Positions 15,476 to 22,925 of a stretch of DNA of 40,123 nucleotides are shown in pieces. This DNA comes from a virus. Numbering within the stretch: position 1 is the first letter of the stretch; every line of letters begins with the position of its first letter. The position numbers and the translations under genes were made by a program. Location of the stretch: positions 1 through 40,123 of IMG/VR virus record IMGVR_UViG_3300042010_000015. The stretch is one strand, 5' to 3'. Under the pieces are notes generated by a model, which had not been told where the DNA came from, made no database searches, and saw only the letters and a list, made by a program, of their open reading frames with translations.

Positions 15476-16498
15476 ATGGCTTTTCAAACAACTGGTAACA
15501 ACACTACTGCTGGCTCTGAAAACCGTAAGGTTGTGGACTACAAAGCCCTCAACGCACATCTGGTTGAAGTGGCTGGTGGCGGTAAGCAGCGTTCGCTGCC
15601 GGGTATCATCACTGGTATATACGACCTCGGCCTTCAAAAGCTGGATGACGCAGCGATTCTCGTTACTGACGCTGAATGGGTAAAACGCTTCCCTGAGTAC
15701 GACGGTACTAAAGCAGGCGAAGAGGCTGTAATTGCCAAGGCCAACCGTGAGAACGCTCGCTTCGAAATGTTCGAAGGCAATATGTGCTTCCGCTACAAGC
15801 AGAAGGACGTGCAGCAAGTGGCAATCTCTGTGGACTTCCCTCAGATCATGGCTGACAAAGGCGCGTTCTTCACTGGTGAATCCAAGCCAATGCCTCTGCG
15901 TCTGATCCTGAACGGTGAGTTCAATCGTCTGGTGCAGAAGCCGTTCAACCTGCGTTCGATGAACCACAACCAAGGCAAGCCGGGTGCTGCAAAGTGGGCA
16001 CTGGCTAAAAACAGCCAACTGCACAAACTGGCTGATGCTTCGGGGCTTTTGGACACTGATGGTTTGTTCAAAGCAGAGCGTCTTGACGAACTGCTGGGCA
16101 AAGTTGTACAGTTCCAGATTCGTCTGTACATCAACGATAAGGGTTTCTTCAAGGAAGATATCAAAATCGCTGGGATGGTTCCAGAAGGTCTGCCACACCC
16201 AACTCTGCCAGAAGGTGTAACATTGGCTCTGGTTCAAATGTGGGATGACAACATTGACAAGACCGCTGCTCTGGAAGCACGTGCTTGCATCAAGAACCAT
16301 CAGCGTAAAGCTGTAAACTTCACCAGCACTGAAGCTGACGGCACTGTTAAAGACAGCCCGCTGAAAGCCATCATCGGTGAAGGTTGGAAGGCTGATGGCG
16401 ACAAGCCAAAGGCTGCTGAGGCTGCGAAGCCAACGGGCATTGCTCCAAGCGCTCCAGCGCCTGACAGCGACGACTTTGACGACGACGTGCCGTTCTGA
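15476..16498 (+). CDS. Single-stranded DNA-binding protein
   Basis: 340 residues from ATG 15476 (TAGGAG upstream; a start ten codons earlier lacks an RBS). The C-terminus is a proline/alanine linker followed by a strongly acidic tail ending DDFDDDVPF, the hallmark of SSB proteins that dock replication partners through their last residues (compare DDDIPF of E. coli SSB). The large N-terminal part is not a simple E. coli-type OB fold and better fits a phage-specific SSB. Its position among primase-helicase, polymerase and exonuclease supports the call. The acidic tail is the clearest evidence. Confidence 0.82.
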   Translation: MAFQTTGNNTTAGSENRKVVDYKALNAHLVEVAGGGKQRSLPGIITGIYDLGLQKLDDAAILVTDAEWVKRFPEYDGTKAGEEAVIAKANRENARFEMFEGNMCFRYKQKDVQQVAISVDFPQIMADKGAFFTGESKPMPLRLILNGEFNRLVQKPFNLRSMNHNQGKPGAAKWALAKNSQLHKLADASGLLDTDGLFKAERLDELLGKVVQFQIRLYINDKGFFKEDIKIAGMVPEGLPHPTLPEGVTLALVQMWDDNIDKTAALEARACIKNHQRKAVNFTSTEADGTVKDSPLKAIIGEGWKADGDKPKAAEAAKPTGIAPSAPAPDSDDFDDDVPF

Positions 16499-16508
16499 TC
16501 CACAAGAG

Positions 16509-16534
16509 GCGGGGCTTTATGCCCCGCTGTTCTT
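16509..16534 (+). terminator. Terminator after SSB
   Basis: GCGGGGC-TTTAT-GCCCCGC, a 7-bp stem, followed by TGTTCTTT. The next gene (alginate lyase) starts 14 bases later without a visible promoter, so it depends on read-through. Confidence 0.78.
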
Positions 16535-16547
16535 TGCGAGGTAAATG

Positions 16548-17162
16548 ATGTTTAGTTTTGGCAATATCACAGCACACGGGCAAACATATTTGTATCCTGA
16601 AAAACCTCCACAAGATTTGGTATGGACAGACCCAAAAGGTCACACAAACTACTGGTGTTCTGTGTTAGGTGATACATCCGGTAGCAGCTCCAGCCCACGC
16701 ACAGAGAGTCGTCAAACACTTCCTGAGTCGGGTTTGCCCTACAACTGGACAGTGGATGGCGTGGCACACGCAATGTCCGGCACTGTAAGAGTTGAACTGG
16801 CACCAAGCTCTGGTAAGGTGATTGTAGGTCAAATCCACGCACACAAAGCACCTAATCCATTCTTGATGGTTACATGGTGGAACGGTGTTGCACGGGCTGA
16901 TTTAAGAGCTAACCCTACAGACCCAGCAGTCAAAGTGTTGTCCGTTCCTTGCCCGTTAGGTGAGACGTTCGAATACCGCTTAGAGGTTGATTCCTCTGGT
17001 GAGCTTCACATAAACCTTGAAGGCTTCGGCTATCACTTGAAGGTGAGCGAAGCATGGAAGGAATACCCATTCTACTTCAAAGCTGGTGCCTACGTGATCG
17101 ACAATGTAGGGCCAGAGACTGAAGGTGGTTGGGTAGTGTATGAACAGTTTGGTGTGATTTAA
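16548..17162 (+). CDS. Alginate lyase, polysaccharide lyase family 7
   Basis: 204 residues (ATG 16548 preferred, GAGG 7 bases upstream; ATG 16545 also possible). It cleaves alginate by beta-elimination. PL7 signatures in order: RTESR (51-55, family consensus RTELR), QIH (95-97) and YFKAGAY (176-182), giving the expected Arg, Gln, His and Tyr of the active cleft. The beta-jelly-roll length is normal for a single-domain PL7. There is no signal peptide, so the enzyme would be released at lysis. It sits alone between two replication genes, behind a terminator, and uses AGA, CGG and TTA codons that are rare in its neighbours, which suggests later acquisition. It points to an alginate-producing host such as Pseudomonas. 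Confidence 0.87.
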   Translation: MFSFGNITAHGQTYLYPEKPPQDLVWTDPKGHTNYWCSVLGDTSGSSSSPRTESRQTLPESGLPYNWTVDGVAHAMSGTVRVELAPSSGKVIVGQIHAHKAPNPFLMVTWWNGVARADLRANPTDPAVKVLSVPCPLGETFEYRLEVDSSGELHINLEGFGYHLKVSEAWKEYPFYFKAGAYVIDNVGPETEGGWVVYEQFGVI

Positions 17163-17165
17163 TTG

Positions 17166-17194
17166 TTGACATGGAAGGGCACAGTCTGTAAGAT
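17166..17194 (+). promoter_or_regulatory. sigma70-type promoter with flanking inverted repeat
   Basis: TTGACA (17166-17171), a 17-base spacer and TAAGAT (17189-17194). GGCACA (17178-17183) and TGTGCC (17194-17199) flank the -10 box and extend by one GT and one AT pair. Confidence 0.75.
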
Positions 17195-17222
17195 GTGCCT
17201 TCACCACTTACCAAAAGGAATA

Positions 17223-17348
17223 ATGATGAATCTGTTCTGGTTTATTTTCTGGGCTTGCGTTGTGATTGACGTTGTAGTACCGGGAGTTAACATCGCACTT
17301 GGCTGGTATATCCTCTGGGGTGTCCTCGGCCTGCTCAGTAATGATTAA
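17223..17348 (+). CDS. Very small membrane protein
   Basis: 41 residues from ATG 17223 (AAAGGA 5 bases upstream). It is almost entirely hydrophobic, with two possible short spans (about 3-19 and 23-37) and many Trp/Phe. It lies between a promoter and the VWA protein gene (14 bases apart); the two could act together. Confidence 0.6.
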   Translation: MMNLFWFIFWACVVIDVVVPGVNIALGWYILWGVLGLLSND

Positions 17349-17361
17349 TAAAGGAGAGACA

Positions 17362-17925
17362 ATGACAAATCCAAATGCAGTACAAATCGTGTTCGTAATT
17401 GACGAATCGGGCAGCATGGGCCACCTACGTGGTGATGTGATCGGTGGCTTCAACACCTTGATTGCTGAGCAACGTAAGATCGAAGGCGCTGCTGACGTTA
17501 CCCTGTACGTCTTCAGCAACCGTGTACATCTTACACTGGATGCAGTCGCACTGGCTGACGTACAAGACCTGACCGAAGCCTCGTATCAGCCGGGTGGTAT
17601 GACCGCGATGAACGACGCAATCGGCACAGCACTCTCTAAAGTGCTGAAAGAAGCTCCAGACAAAGCAATCATCAATATCTTCACTGATGGTCATGAGAAC
17701 GCTTCTGTCGAGTACAGCGGTGCTAAGATCAAAGAGTTGGTCAAGCAAGCAGAAGAGAAAGGATACCAAATCGTTTTCCTCGCTGCAAACATTGACGAAG
17801 TTGTTACTGGTGCTGCTTACGGTATCTCCGCTGGCGCTACACGTAGCTTTGTAGCGGACTCTGTAGGCATGGAATGGGCAATGTTGAGCGCCTCGGCATC
17901 TACTAAGTCTTACCGCAGCCAGTAA
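17362..17925 (+). CDS. Von Willebrand factor A (VWA) domain protein
   Basis: 187 residues from ATG 17362, with AAAGGAG 6 bases upstream. A complete metal-ion-dependent adhesion site is visible: DESGS (Asp14, Ser16, Ser18), Thr81 in GGMTAMNDA, and Asp109 in FTDGHEN. The whole protein is one VWA domain with no export signal, so it acts in the cytoplasm, probably as a protein-binding module. Related stand-alone VWA proteins are known from TerY-like and MoxR-linked systems, but no partner ATPase is seen here. It is co-transcribed with the tiny membrane protein before it and closed by a terminator. Confidence 0.85.
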   Translation: MTNPNAVQIVFVIDESGSMGHLRGDVIGGFNTLIAEQRKIEGAADVTLYVFSNRVHLTLDAVALADVQDLTEASYQPGGMTAMNDAIGTALSKVLKEAPDKAIINIFTDGHENASVEYSGAKIKELVKQAEEKGYQIVFLAANIDEVVTGAAYGISAGATRSFVADSVGMEWAMLSASASTKSYRSQ

Positions 17926-17940
17926 TAGGATGATTTAAAC

Positions 17941-17970
17941 AAAGGGCTACCCATTTCGGTAGCCTTTTGC
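17941..17970 (+). terminator. Terminator after the VWA gene
   Basis: GGCTACC (17945-17951) and GGTAGCC (17958-17964) with a 6-base loop, extended by GT/AT pairs and followed by TTTTGC. The exonuclease gene follows 17 bases later without a clear promoter. Confidence 0.78.
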
Positions 17971-17986
17971 TATTGGGAGGAAAACA

Positions 17987-19024
17987 ATGAGCGAGGACAT
18001 TCTAGTATTTGACGCAGACAGCATTGCATACAAGGCAGCAGCGGCAAACGAAGAGAAGAGTATCAAAACACAGCATATCGAAAAGGGTGTGATCGAACAG
18101 TGGAGCAACCGTACAGAGTTCAGAGCCTATCTGGCTGACACTGACCACACTGAGGATATGTACACCATCACTGACGTACAAGACCCGCGACATTCTAGTT
18201 ATGGGAAGAGCCTGATTCGCGATATGATCAAGGGCTACCACACTCGCACTGGTGTTACCAAAGGTGAGATTTACATCGGCGGTGAGAACAATTTCCGTGA
18301 CTTGATTCCTTTGCCAATGACTCACGTTGCAACAGTTGGTAAATGGGCGGGCAAGAGTAAACTCGGCGGGAAATATAAAGAGAACCGTGAAGACACTATC
18401 CGTCCCTTACAGTTGAAAGAACTACGTGCGTATCTGATTGGTGAGCTGAAAGCTGGCATTGTCAATGGTATGGAAGTGGACGACAAACAGTCTATGCGTT
18501 CGTATGAAGGCTTTAAGACTGATACTCGTATCATCACTGTAACAGAAGACAAAGATGCACTGGGTTGTTCTGGCTGGCTGTGGAATCCTGCGAAGATGAT
18601 CAAACCTATCCTGATTAAAGGCTTTGGTGAGCTGCACAAGGAAGGGAAAGGCATCAAGGGTACTGGCAGACTGTGGCTGTACTACCAAGCGCTTTACGGT
18701 GATTCTGTGGACAACTATCATGGGTGTGACCTGTGGAAGATTGCACAGGACAAAGCAGGCAAGAGTGTGACGTTTGGTGAAGTAGCAGCATATAACGTGC
18801 TGAAAGACGCAACCAACGACAAAGAAGCTCTGACAGCTCTGTACAACCAATACAAAAGCTGGTATCCTGAGCCGGTGACGTACATGGCTCATGACGGTGT
18901 TCTCCACACCAAAGACGCCCTTGAAATCATGCAGATGTATTTTGATTGTGCTCACATGCGTCGTTGGGAAGATGACCGTATTGATGTTGCTGTGATGCTT
19001 GATAAGTTGGGGGTGACTCTATGA
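17987..19024 (+). CDS. 5'-3' exonuclease, FEN/T7 gp6-like
   Basis: 345 residues, with GGGAGG before ATG 17987. Acidic metal-binding motifs of the 5' nuclease family occur in order: FDADS (Asp9, Asp11), the basic KYKENR (129-134), EVDD (163-166), TEDKDA (Asp188, Asp190) and GDSVDN (238-243), which starts the helix-hairpin-helix DNA clamp. In T7-like replication this enzyme removes RNA primers and degrades host DNA. The length matches T7 gp6 (about 300-350). The next gene overlaps by 4 bases. Confidence 0.9.
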   Translation: MSEDILVFDADSIAYKAAAANEEKSIKTQHIEKGVIEQWSNRTEFRAYLADTDHTEDMYTITDVQDPRHSSYGKSLIRDMIKGYHTRTGVTKGEIYIGGENNFRDLIPLPMTHVATVGKWAGKSKLGGKYKENREDTIRPLQLKELRAYLIGELKAGIVNGMEVDDKQSMRSYEGFKTDTRIITVTEDKDALGCSGWLWNPAKMIKPILIKGFGELHKEGKGIKGTGRLWLYYQALYGDSVDNYHGCDLWKIAQDKAGKSVTFGEVAAYNVLKDATNDKEALTALYNQYKSWYPEPVTYMAHDGVLHTKDALEIMQMYFDCAHMRRWEDDRIDVAVMLDKLGVTL

Positions 19025-19242
19025 TGTTTGGAGTTGAGCCTTCAAGGGAGTACATCCAACAATGGGCTGACGGTGAATACAACGTCTATCAGCCTCTGGC
19101 TTGGCAGCATGCTGCTTGGGCTTACTGGTATCTCGGCTATGATGACCCAATGATTCGTGCTGGTGATACTGTAACAAATGGTACGATCCAAAAGATCACT
19201 GACGCTTGTGTCCTACGGCAAAGGGAGCTTGACCGTGAGTGA
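19021..19242 (+). CDS. Small aromatic-rich protein, unknown function
   Basis: 73 residues from ATG 19021 (ATGA overlap with the exonuclease). It is unusually rich in Trp and Tyr (a WQHAAWAYWYLGYD stretch), giving an amphipathic helix. The endonuclease gene starts inside its end. A binding partner of one of the neighbouring nucleases is possible; this is inferred from overlap only. Confidence 0.58.
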   Translation: MMFGVEPSREYIQQWADGEYNVYQPLAWQHAAWAYWYLGYDDPMIRAGDTVTNGTIQKITDACVLRQRELDRE

Positions 19243-19789
19243 TATCCGTCCTTGGGAGTTGTACCCAGAAATCTGGAAGACCGAGGCAATGTATCTAAGC
19301 TGGATTCGTGGCGGAATCCGGCGATACCTTTGGTCGAAGAATCCTGTCAAGCTTGAGTTTGTTAAAGAAGCTCGCAAGATGATTACCAATCCTAATGTGA
19401 AACTACGCAAAGGCCGTCCTAAAGTTTGGGGCGGGGTTTGTGAGATTTGCAAGAAAGAGCACATCCTAAAGAATATGGAAGTGGATCATAGGACGGGCGA
19501 GCATTCTCTGAGAAAGATTAGTGACATTCAACAGTTTGTCGAAGGGATTGTCTTTGTCCGTAAAGAGGACTTGGCATTCCTGTGCAAGCCATGTCACAAG
19601 ATCAAGACCCTTGCTGAACGTCAAGGCATGTCCCACGAAGATGCAGCCATTGAGAAACAAGCGATTACCATTTGCAAAGAGAAAGCAGATGTGGTGAAAG
19701 CGTGGATCATAAAGAAGGGTGAGGTTCCTGCACGCACAGTAAAAGAGCGTAGAGAGCAAATTACTAGAATTTTGAAGGAGGGTAAATGA
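19235..19789 (+). CDS. HNH endonuclease
   Basis: 184 residues from GTG 19235 (AGGGAG about 7 bases upstream), overlapping the previous gene by 8 bases. The zinc/ββα-metal core reads CEIC, then MEVDHRTG (catalytic DH), then FLCKPCHKIKT with the second Cys pair and the final His. T7-like modules carry their Holliday-junction endonuclease next to the exonuclease, so this could be the functional replacement of T7 gp3 rather than a selfish homing enzyme; the integration into the operon supports that. No DNA-binding extension is recognised at either end. Confidence 0.82.
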   Translation: MSDIRPWELYPEIWKTEAMYLSWIRGGIRRYLWSKNPVKLEFVKEARKMITNPNVKLRKGRPKVWGGVCEICKKEHILKNMEVDHRTGEHSLRKISDIQQFVEGIVFVRKEDLAFLCKPCHKIKTLAERQGMSHEDAAIEKQAITICKEKADVVKAWIIKKGEVPARTVKERREQITRILKEGK

Positions 19790-20559
19790 GTATGAAGCAT
19801 TTGATCATCGCAGACACACAGGCCAAACCAGAAGAAGACCTGTCCTACATGGGCTATATCGGCCAGTACATTGCTGACAAGAAGCCTGATGTTGTTGTCC
19901 ATATTGGCGACCACTGGGACTTCCCAAGCCTCTCCAGTTATGACAAGGGCAAGAAGGTGATGGAAGGTCGTCGCGTCATTGACGATGTTCGTGCTGGTCA
20001 CGAAGGCATGAAGAAGTTGATGGCGCCAGTCATCGCACTACAGGAGCAACAACGTGCAAATAAAAAGAAGGTTTATAACCCTAAGATGGTATTCTGTCCG
20101 GGTAATCACGAAGATCGGTTTGACCGTTACGCCAACGATAATCCAGAGTTGTACGGCCTTGTCGGTGTGGACTCACTCAATATTCAGCAATACGGTTGGG
20201 AAGTTGCCCCTTATCTGAAACCAGTTTGCATCGACGGTATCTACTACGTCCACTACTTGGTCAACCCAATGAATGGTCGTCCACGTGCTGGTAACGCTGC
20301 TGCACAGTTGAAGGCTGTGGGCTCTTCTTTCGTTGTTGGGCACAAGCAAGTGTTGGATATTGCAATCGCTGACAACCAGCTTGATGGCAAATACCGCATT
20401 GGTATTATCAATGGTGCGTGCTACCCTCACGACGAGGCGTACAAAGGCCACCAAGGTAATCAACACTTCCGTGGCATTATGATGCTGAATGAAGTGGATG
20501 ATGGTTTTGGCTTGCCATGCCCTGTGTCGCTTGATTACCTAACCAAAAAATACGCTTGA
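19786..20559 (+). CDS. Calcineurin-like metallophosphoesterase
   Basis: 257 residues from ATG 19786 (AAGGAGG upstream, ATGA overlap). Metal-binding motifs in order: DTQ (10-12, in place of the usual DxH), GDHWD (41-45), GNHED (106-110) and VGHK. Gln at the first histidine position is common among phage members. Such enzymes cleave phosphodiesters in nucleic acids or nucleotides; the substrate is unknown. It is the last gene of the replication block; its stop lies in the -35 box of the next promoter. Confidence 0.85.
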   Translation: MSMKHLIIADTQAKPEEDLSYMGYIGQYIADKKPDVVVHIGDHWDFPSLSSYDKGKKVMEGRRVIDDVRAGHEGMKKLMAPVIALQEQQRANKKKVYNPKMVFCPGNHEDRFDRYANDNPELYGLVGVDSLNIQQYGWEVAPYLKPVCIDGIYYVHYLVNPMNGRPRAGNAAAQLKAVGSSFVVGHKQVLDIAIADNQLDGKYRIGIINGACYPHDEAYKGHQGNQHFRGIMMLNEVDDGFGLPCPVSLDYLTKKYA

Positions 20560-20584
20560 CACAAGAAAGGGGCTATCGTATGAT
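20556..20584 (+). promoter_or_regulatory. sigma70-type promoter inside a 10-bp inverted repeat
   Basis: TTGACA (20556-20561), a 17-base spacer and TATGAT (20579-20584). AGGGGCTATC-GTAT-GATGGCCCCT (20568-20591) is a perfect 10-pair hairpin (one GT) with the -10 box in loop and right arm. The preceding stop codon is part of the -35 box. Confidence 0.8.
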
Positions 20585-20611
20585 GGCCCCTCATTCGTTA
20601 TGGAGGCGGAA

Positions 20612-20836
20612 ATGGCACAGAGTAAAGCACAATCGTTGAAAGAAACCGTGTCCAATACGGGCATTGGCATGGTAGGAAGCTGGATCATCACAATGGTGAC
20701 ATTCAGTTTCATTAAAGACTTGACAGTGGCTTCTACTGTCGCTACAATCGGCTGCACAGTCTGGAGCATTGGTCGTGGCTACTGCGTCCGCCGATATTTC
20801 AACAAACTACAAACTAGCAAAGGAGAATCTGTATGA
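20612..20836 (+). CDS. Small membrane protein, DUF7220-like
   Basis: 74 residues from ATG 20612 (GGAGG 6 bases upstream; a start four codons earlier would overlap the RBS). The pattern is MAQSKAQSL..., two membrane helices (about 16-34 and 42-60) and a basic RRYF end. This matches the layout of the small phage membrane family DUF7220. Function unknown. Confidence 0.65.
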   Translation: MAQSKAQSLKETVSNTGIGMVGSWIITMVTFSFIKDLTVASTVATIGCTVWSIGRGYCVRRYFNKLQTSKGESV

Positions 20837-21003
20837 AAAATATCAAACTAACTGCTGAGCAAGGTGATCTGGCATTTCACATTCTGGCTGTCATGCAAGA
20901 GCGCTTCCCTGAGAACCCTGAGCTGACCATCCCTGCTCTACAGGTTGTCCTGCAAGCAACTAAAGAGTCTTGCATCGATGAAGGAACTTACGCTGATGAG
21001 TGA
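20833..21003 (+). CDS. Small acidic protein, unknown function
   Basis: 56 residues from ATG 20833 (AAAGGAG upstream, ATGA overlap with the previous stop). Helical, with no motif recognised. The next gene begins in its last codons. Confidence 0.55.
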   Translation: MKNIKLTAEQGDLAFHILAVMQERFPENPELTIPALQVVLQATKESCIDEGTYADE

Positions 21004-21196
21004 GAATAAAGTAAACCTTCGTGATCTGGTAAGTTTGGCAGAGTCTGTTGAGTTCCTTGACGAACTGCTGCAAAAACACGGCGGAAGTGAAGAAGCCCTC
21101 ATGATTTTGCTGATCAAAGTGGCAAGCACTAAAGCTATCCTCGAAAAGGCATTGGGCTGTGACCCAATCGTAGTTGAAATGGAGGACGATGAATGA
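20996..21196 (+). CDS. Small helical acidic protein, unknown function
   Basis: 66 residues from ATG 20996, overlapping both neighbours (8 bases before, 4 bases after). The sequence is leucine- and glutamate-rich and helical, ending VVEMEDDE. No known family. Confidence 0.6.
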   Translation: MSENKVNLRDLVSLAESVEFLDELLQKHGGSEEALMILLIKVASTKAILEKALGCDPIVVEMEDDE

Positions 21197-21879
21197 CAGT
21201 AAGAACACTTACAATTGACGAAATGCTGAGTCAAGAGACTGGAGACACCGCCGTCCTACTCGGACACTGGGAGAGCATCCCAGCGGGAACTACCCTTACT
21301 CGGTTGCATGATGTATTTGACGACGCTAACAGCGTAGCATACGAATACTTTGGTGGTTGGGAATTCTTCGAAGAGGGTGAAGTGGGTGTGGTAGAATCAG
21401 TAACTAACCCTGTCCGTATCGCCACTGACTTTAGTAAGCACATGGAGCTGTTCACAACTCCGCTTGTTGAACCGGGCTCTGAGGTTGAGACTGGCTGCTC
21501 TGACACTCTCGGCGTGTTCCGCCCTGAGCTTGAAACTCGAAAGGTTGGTAAGATTCGTGTAGAGTTGGTTGACGATGGCTTCCCACTCGCACTGCGTGAA
21601 GTGGCAAACGTCATGACTTGGGCACAAACTGCCAAAGGTTACAAAGACCATGACTGGCAGAACCTCCCAAACGCTGAGGAAGCTCTGGCTGCGGCTGCAA
21701 GCCGTCACCGTACAGACCATATCAAGCAACGTGTTGTTGACGGCTTTGATATCAGTCAGTGCGTAGACCATGAGTCTGGCCTGCTTCACAAGGCTCATGA
21801 AGCATTTGGTGTGTTGGCTCAACTAGAGTTGATGTTGAGAGGAAAATTTGTTGACTCGCGTATGCAAGTCGGGGTATAA
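21193..21879 (+). CDS. dATP/dGTP diphosphohydrolase-like protein with extra N-terminal domain
   Basis: 228 residues. Residues about 124-215 match the phage family dGTP_diPhyd_N (formerly DUF5664), related to MazG/MazZ: LREVANVMTWAQTAKGYKDHDW, then RHRTDH (171-176), then DHESGLLHKAHEAF (192-205). Members hydrolyse purine dNTPs. Residues 1-120 are an unrelated beta-rich domain I do not recognise. It starts in an ATGA overlap and its end carries the next promoter. With RNR and ThyX downstream it fits dNTP pool control. No PurZ, which accompanies MazZ in Z-genome phages, is seen in the window. Confidence 0.68.
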   Translation: MTVRTLTIDEMLSQETGDTAVLLGHWESIPAGTTLTRLHDVFDDANSVAYEYFGGWEFFEEGEVGVVESVTNPVRIATDFSKHMELFTTPLVEPGSEVETGCSDTLGVFRPELETRKVGKIRVELVDDGFPLALREVANVMTWAQTAKGYKDHDWQNLPNAEEALAAAASRHRTDHIKQRVVDGFDISQCVDHESGLLHKAHEAFGVLAQLELMLRGKFVDSRMQVGV

Positions 21880-21880
21880 T
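21851..21880 (+). promoter_or_regulatory. sigma70-type promoter before ThyX
   Basis: TTGACT (21851-21856), an 18-base spacer and a perfect TATAAT (21875-21880) that contains the preceding stop codon. The predicted RNA starts near 21887 and meets a terminator-like hairpin after about 20 bases. Confidence 0.75.
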
Positions 21881-21907
21881 ATCCTCCTACACAGGCAATA
21901 ACCTATA

Positions 21908-21945
21908 AAAGGGAAACCCATAAAAAGGTTTCCCTTTGCTTTTAT
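21908..21945 (+). terminator. Terminator-like hairpin in the ThyX leader (attenuator candidate)
   Basis: AAAGGGAAACC (21908-21918) pairs perfectly with GGTTTCCCTTT (21927-21937) around an 8-base loop, followed by GCTTTTAT. It lies between the promoter at 21851 and ATG 21957, so it either stops upstream transcripts or attenuates the new one. Confidence 0.72.
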
Positions 21946-21956
21946 AAGGAGAAATA

Positions 21957-22925
21957 ATGACAATTACTGCAAAAATCATCGCACACTCTATCGCACCTAA
22001 TGGTCAAATGATCGTTACGTGGGAGCTGGAGTATCAACGCTTCATTCACGGAGAGTTCATGACCCATCGTCTGTTCTCACGTAATGCAGCATCATCGCGG
22101 GCTATTCCCGTCGCTACAATCATTGATCAAGTAAGAAACAATCCAGCTATGCCAATCCACTGGGGACAAAACCAGCCGGGGATGCAAGCTGCTAATGTCC
22201 TATCTGACGCACTGGCTCACTCTGCACAGTTTCTATGGAAGAGTGCTGCTAAGTTTGCTGCTGGTATTGCTGAGGCACTGGTTAAAGTAGGCTTGCATAA
22301 ACAAGCAACTAACCGTATCCTTGAGCCGTTTCAGACAATGAAAACTGTCATGACAGCAACTTGTATGGACAACTTCTTCTGGCTGCGTAACCATCCAGAT
22401 GCACAGCCTGAAATCAGAGAGCTTGCTCGTTTGATGTGGGAAGCTTTGCAGGCGAGTGAACCATTTGAGTTGAAGCCGGGGGAGTGGCATGTACCTTACG
22501 TAGGTCGTATTCGTGATTGCGTTGGTAACCTGATGTACTACAGTGGCGAGCTTCCAACTTATAGCCACAAAACTCAAGTGCTGCCAACAGTCACTCTGGA
22601 AGAGGCTCTAGCAATCTCTTCTAGCTGCTGTGCTCAAGTGAGCTACCGTAAGCTGGATGATACGCTTGAGAAGGCTCAGATGGTATACAAGCGCCTTGTA
22701 GACAGTGAACCTGTACATGCTAGTCCTTTCGAGCATCAGGCCACTCCAATTATGGTGCCTGACATGTTCTGTGAAGACTGTCAAGAGCAGTCCATCTGGG
22801 AAGACGGCGTAACTCACGTAGACCGCAACAAGAAGTTCTGGTCTGGTAATTTTATCGGTTGGGTGCAACATCGCCAACTGATCCCGAATAATGTATGCAT
22901 GAAATACGAGGTGTCCAATGGCTGA
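21957..22925 (+). CDS. thyX: FAD-dependent thymidylate synthase, ThyX family
   Basis: 322 residues, with AAGGAG before ATG 21957. It makes dTMP from dUMP using FAD and methylene-tetrahydrofolate. The ThyX signature RHRxxSxNExSxR is present in a variant form, THRLFSRNAASSR (36-48): the first Arg is Thr and the Glu is Ala, changes typical of a longer phage branch that reads FMTHRLFSRNAASSRAIP. A CxxC pair (EDCQ region) lies near residue 270. It is encoded just before ribonucleotide reductase, which supplies the precursor. The family call is secure; catalytic equivalence to short ThyX enzymes is not. Confidence 0.85.
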   Translation: MTITAKIIAHSIAPNGQMIVTWELEYQRFIHGEFMTHRLFSRNAASSRAIPVATIIDQVRNNPAMPIHWGQNQPGMQAANVLSDALAHSAQFLWKSAAKFAAGIAEALVKVGLHKQATNRILEPFQTMKTVMTATCMDNFFWLRNHPDAQPEIRELARLMWEALQASEPFELKPGEWHVPYVGRIRDCVGNLMYYSGELPTYSHKTQVLPTVTLEEALAISSSCCAQVSYRKLDDTLEKAQMVYKRLVDSEPVHASPFEHQATPIMVPDMFCEDCQEQSIWEDGVTHVDRNKKFWSGNFIGWVQHRQLIPNNVCMKYEVSNG

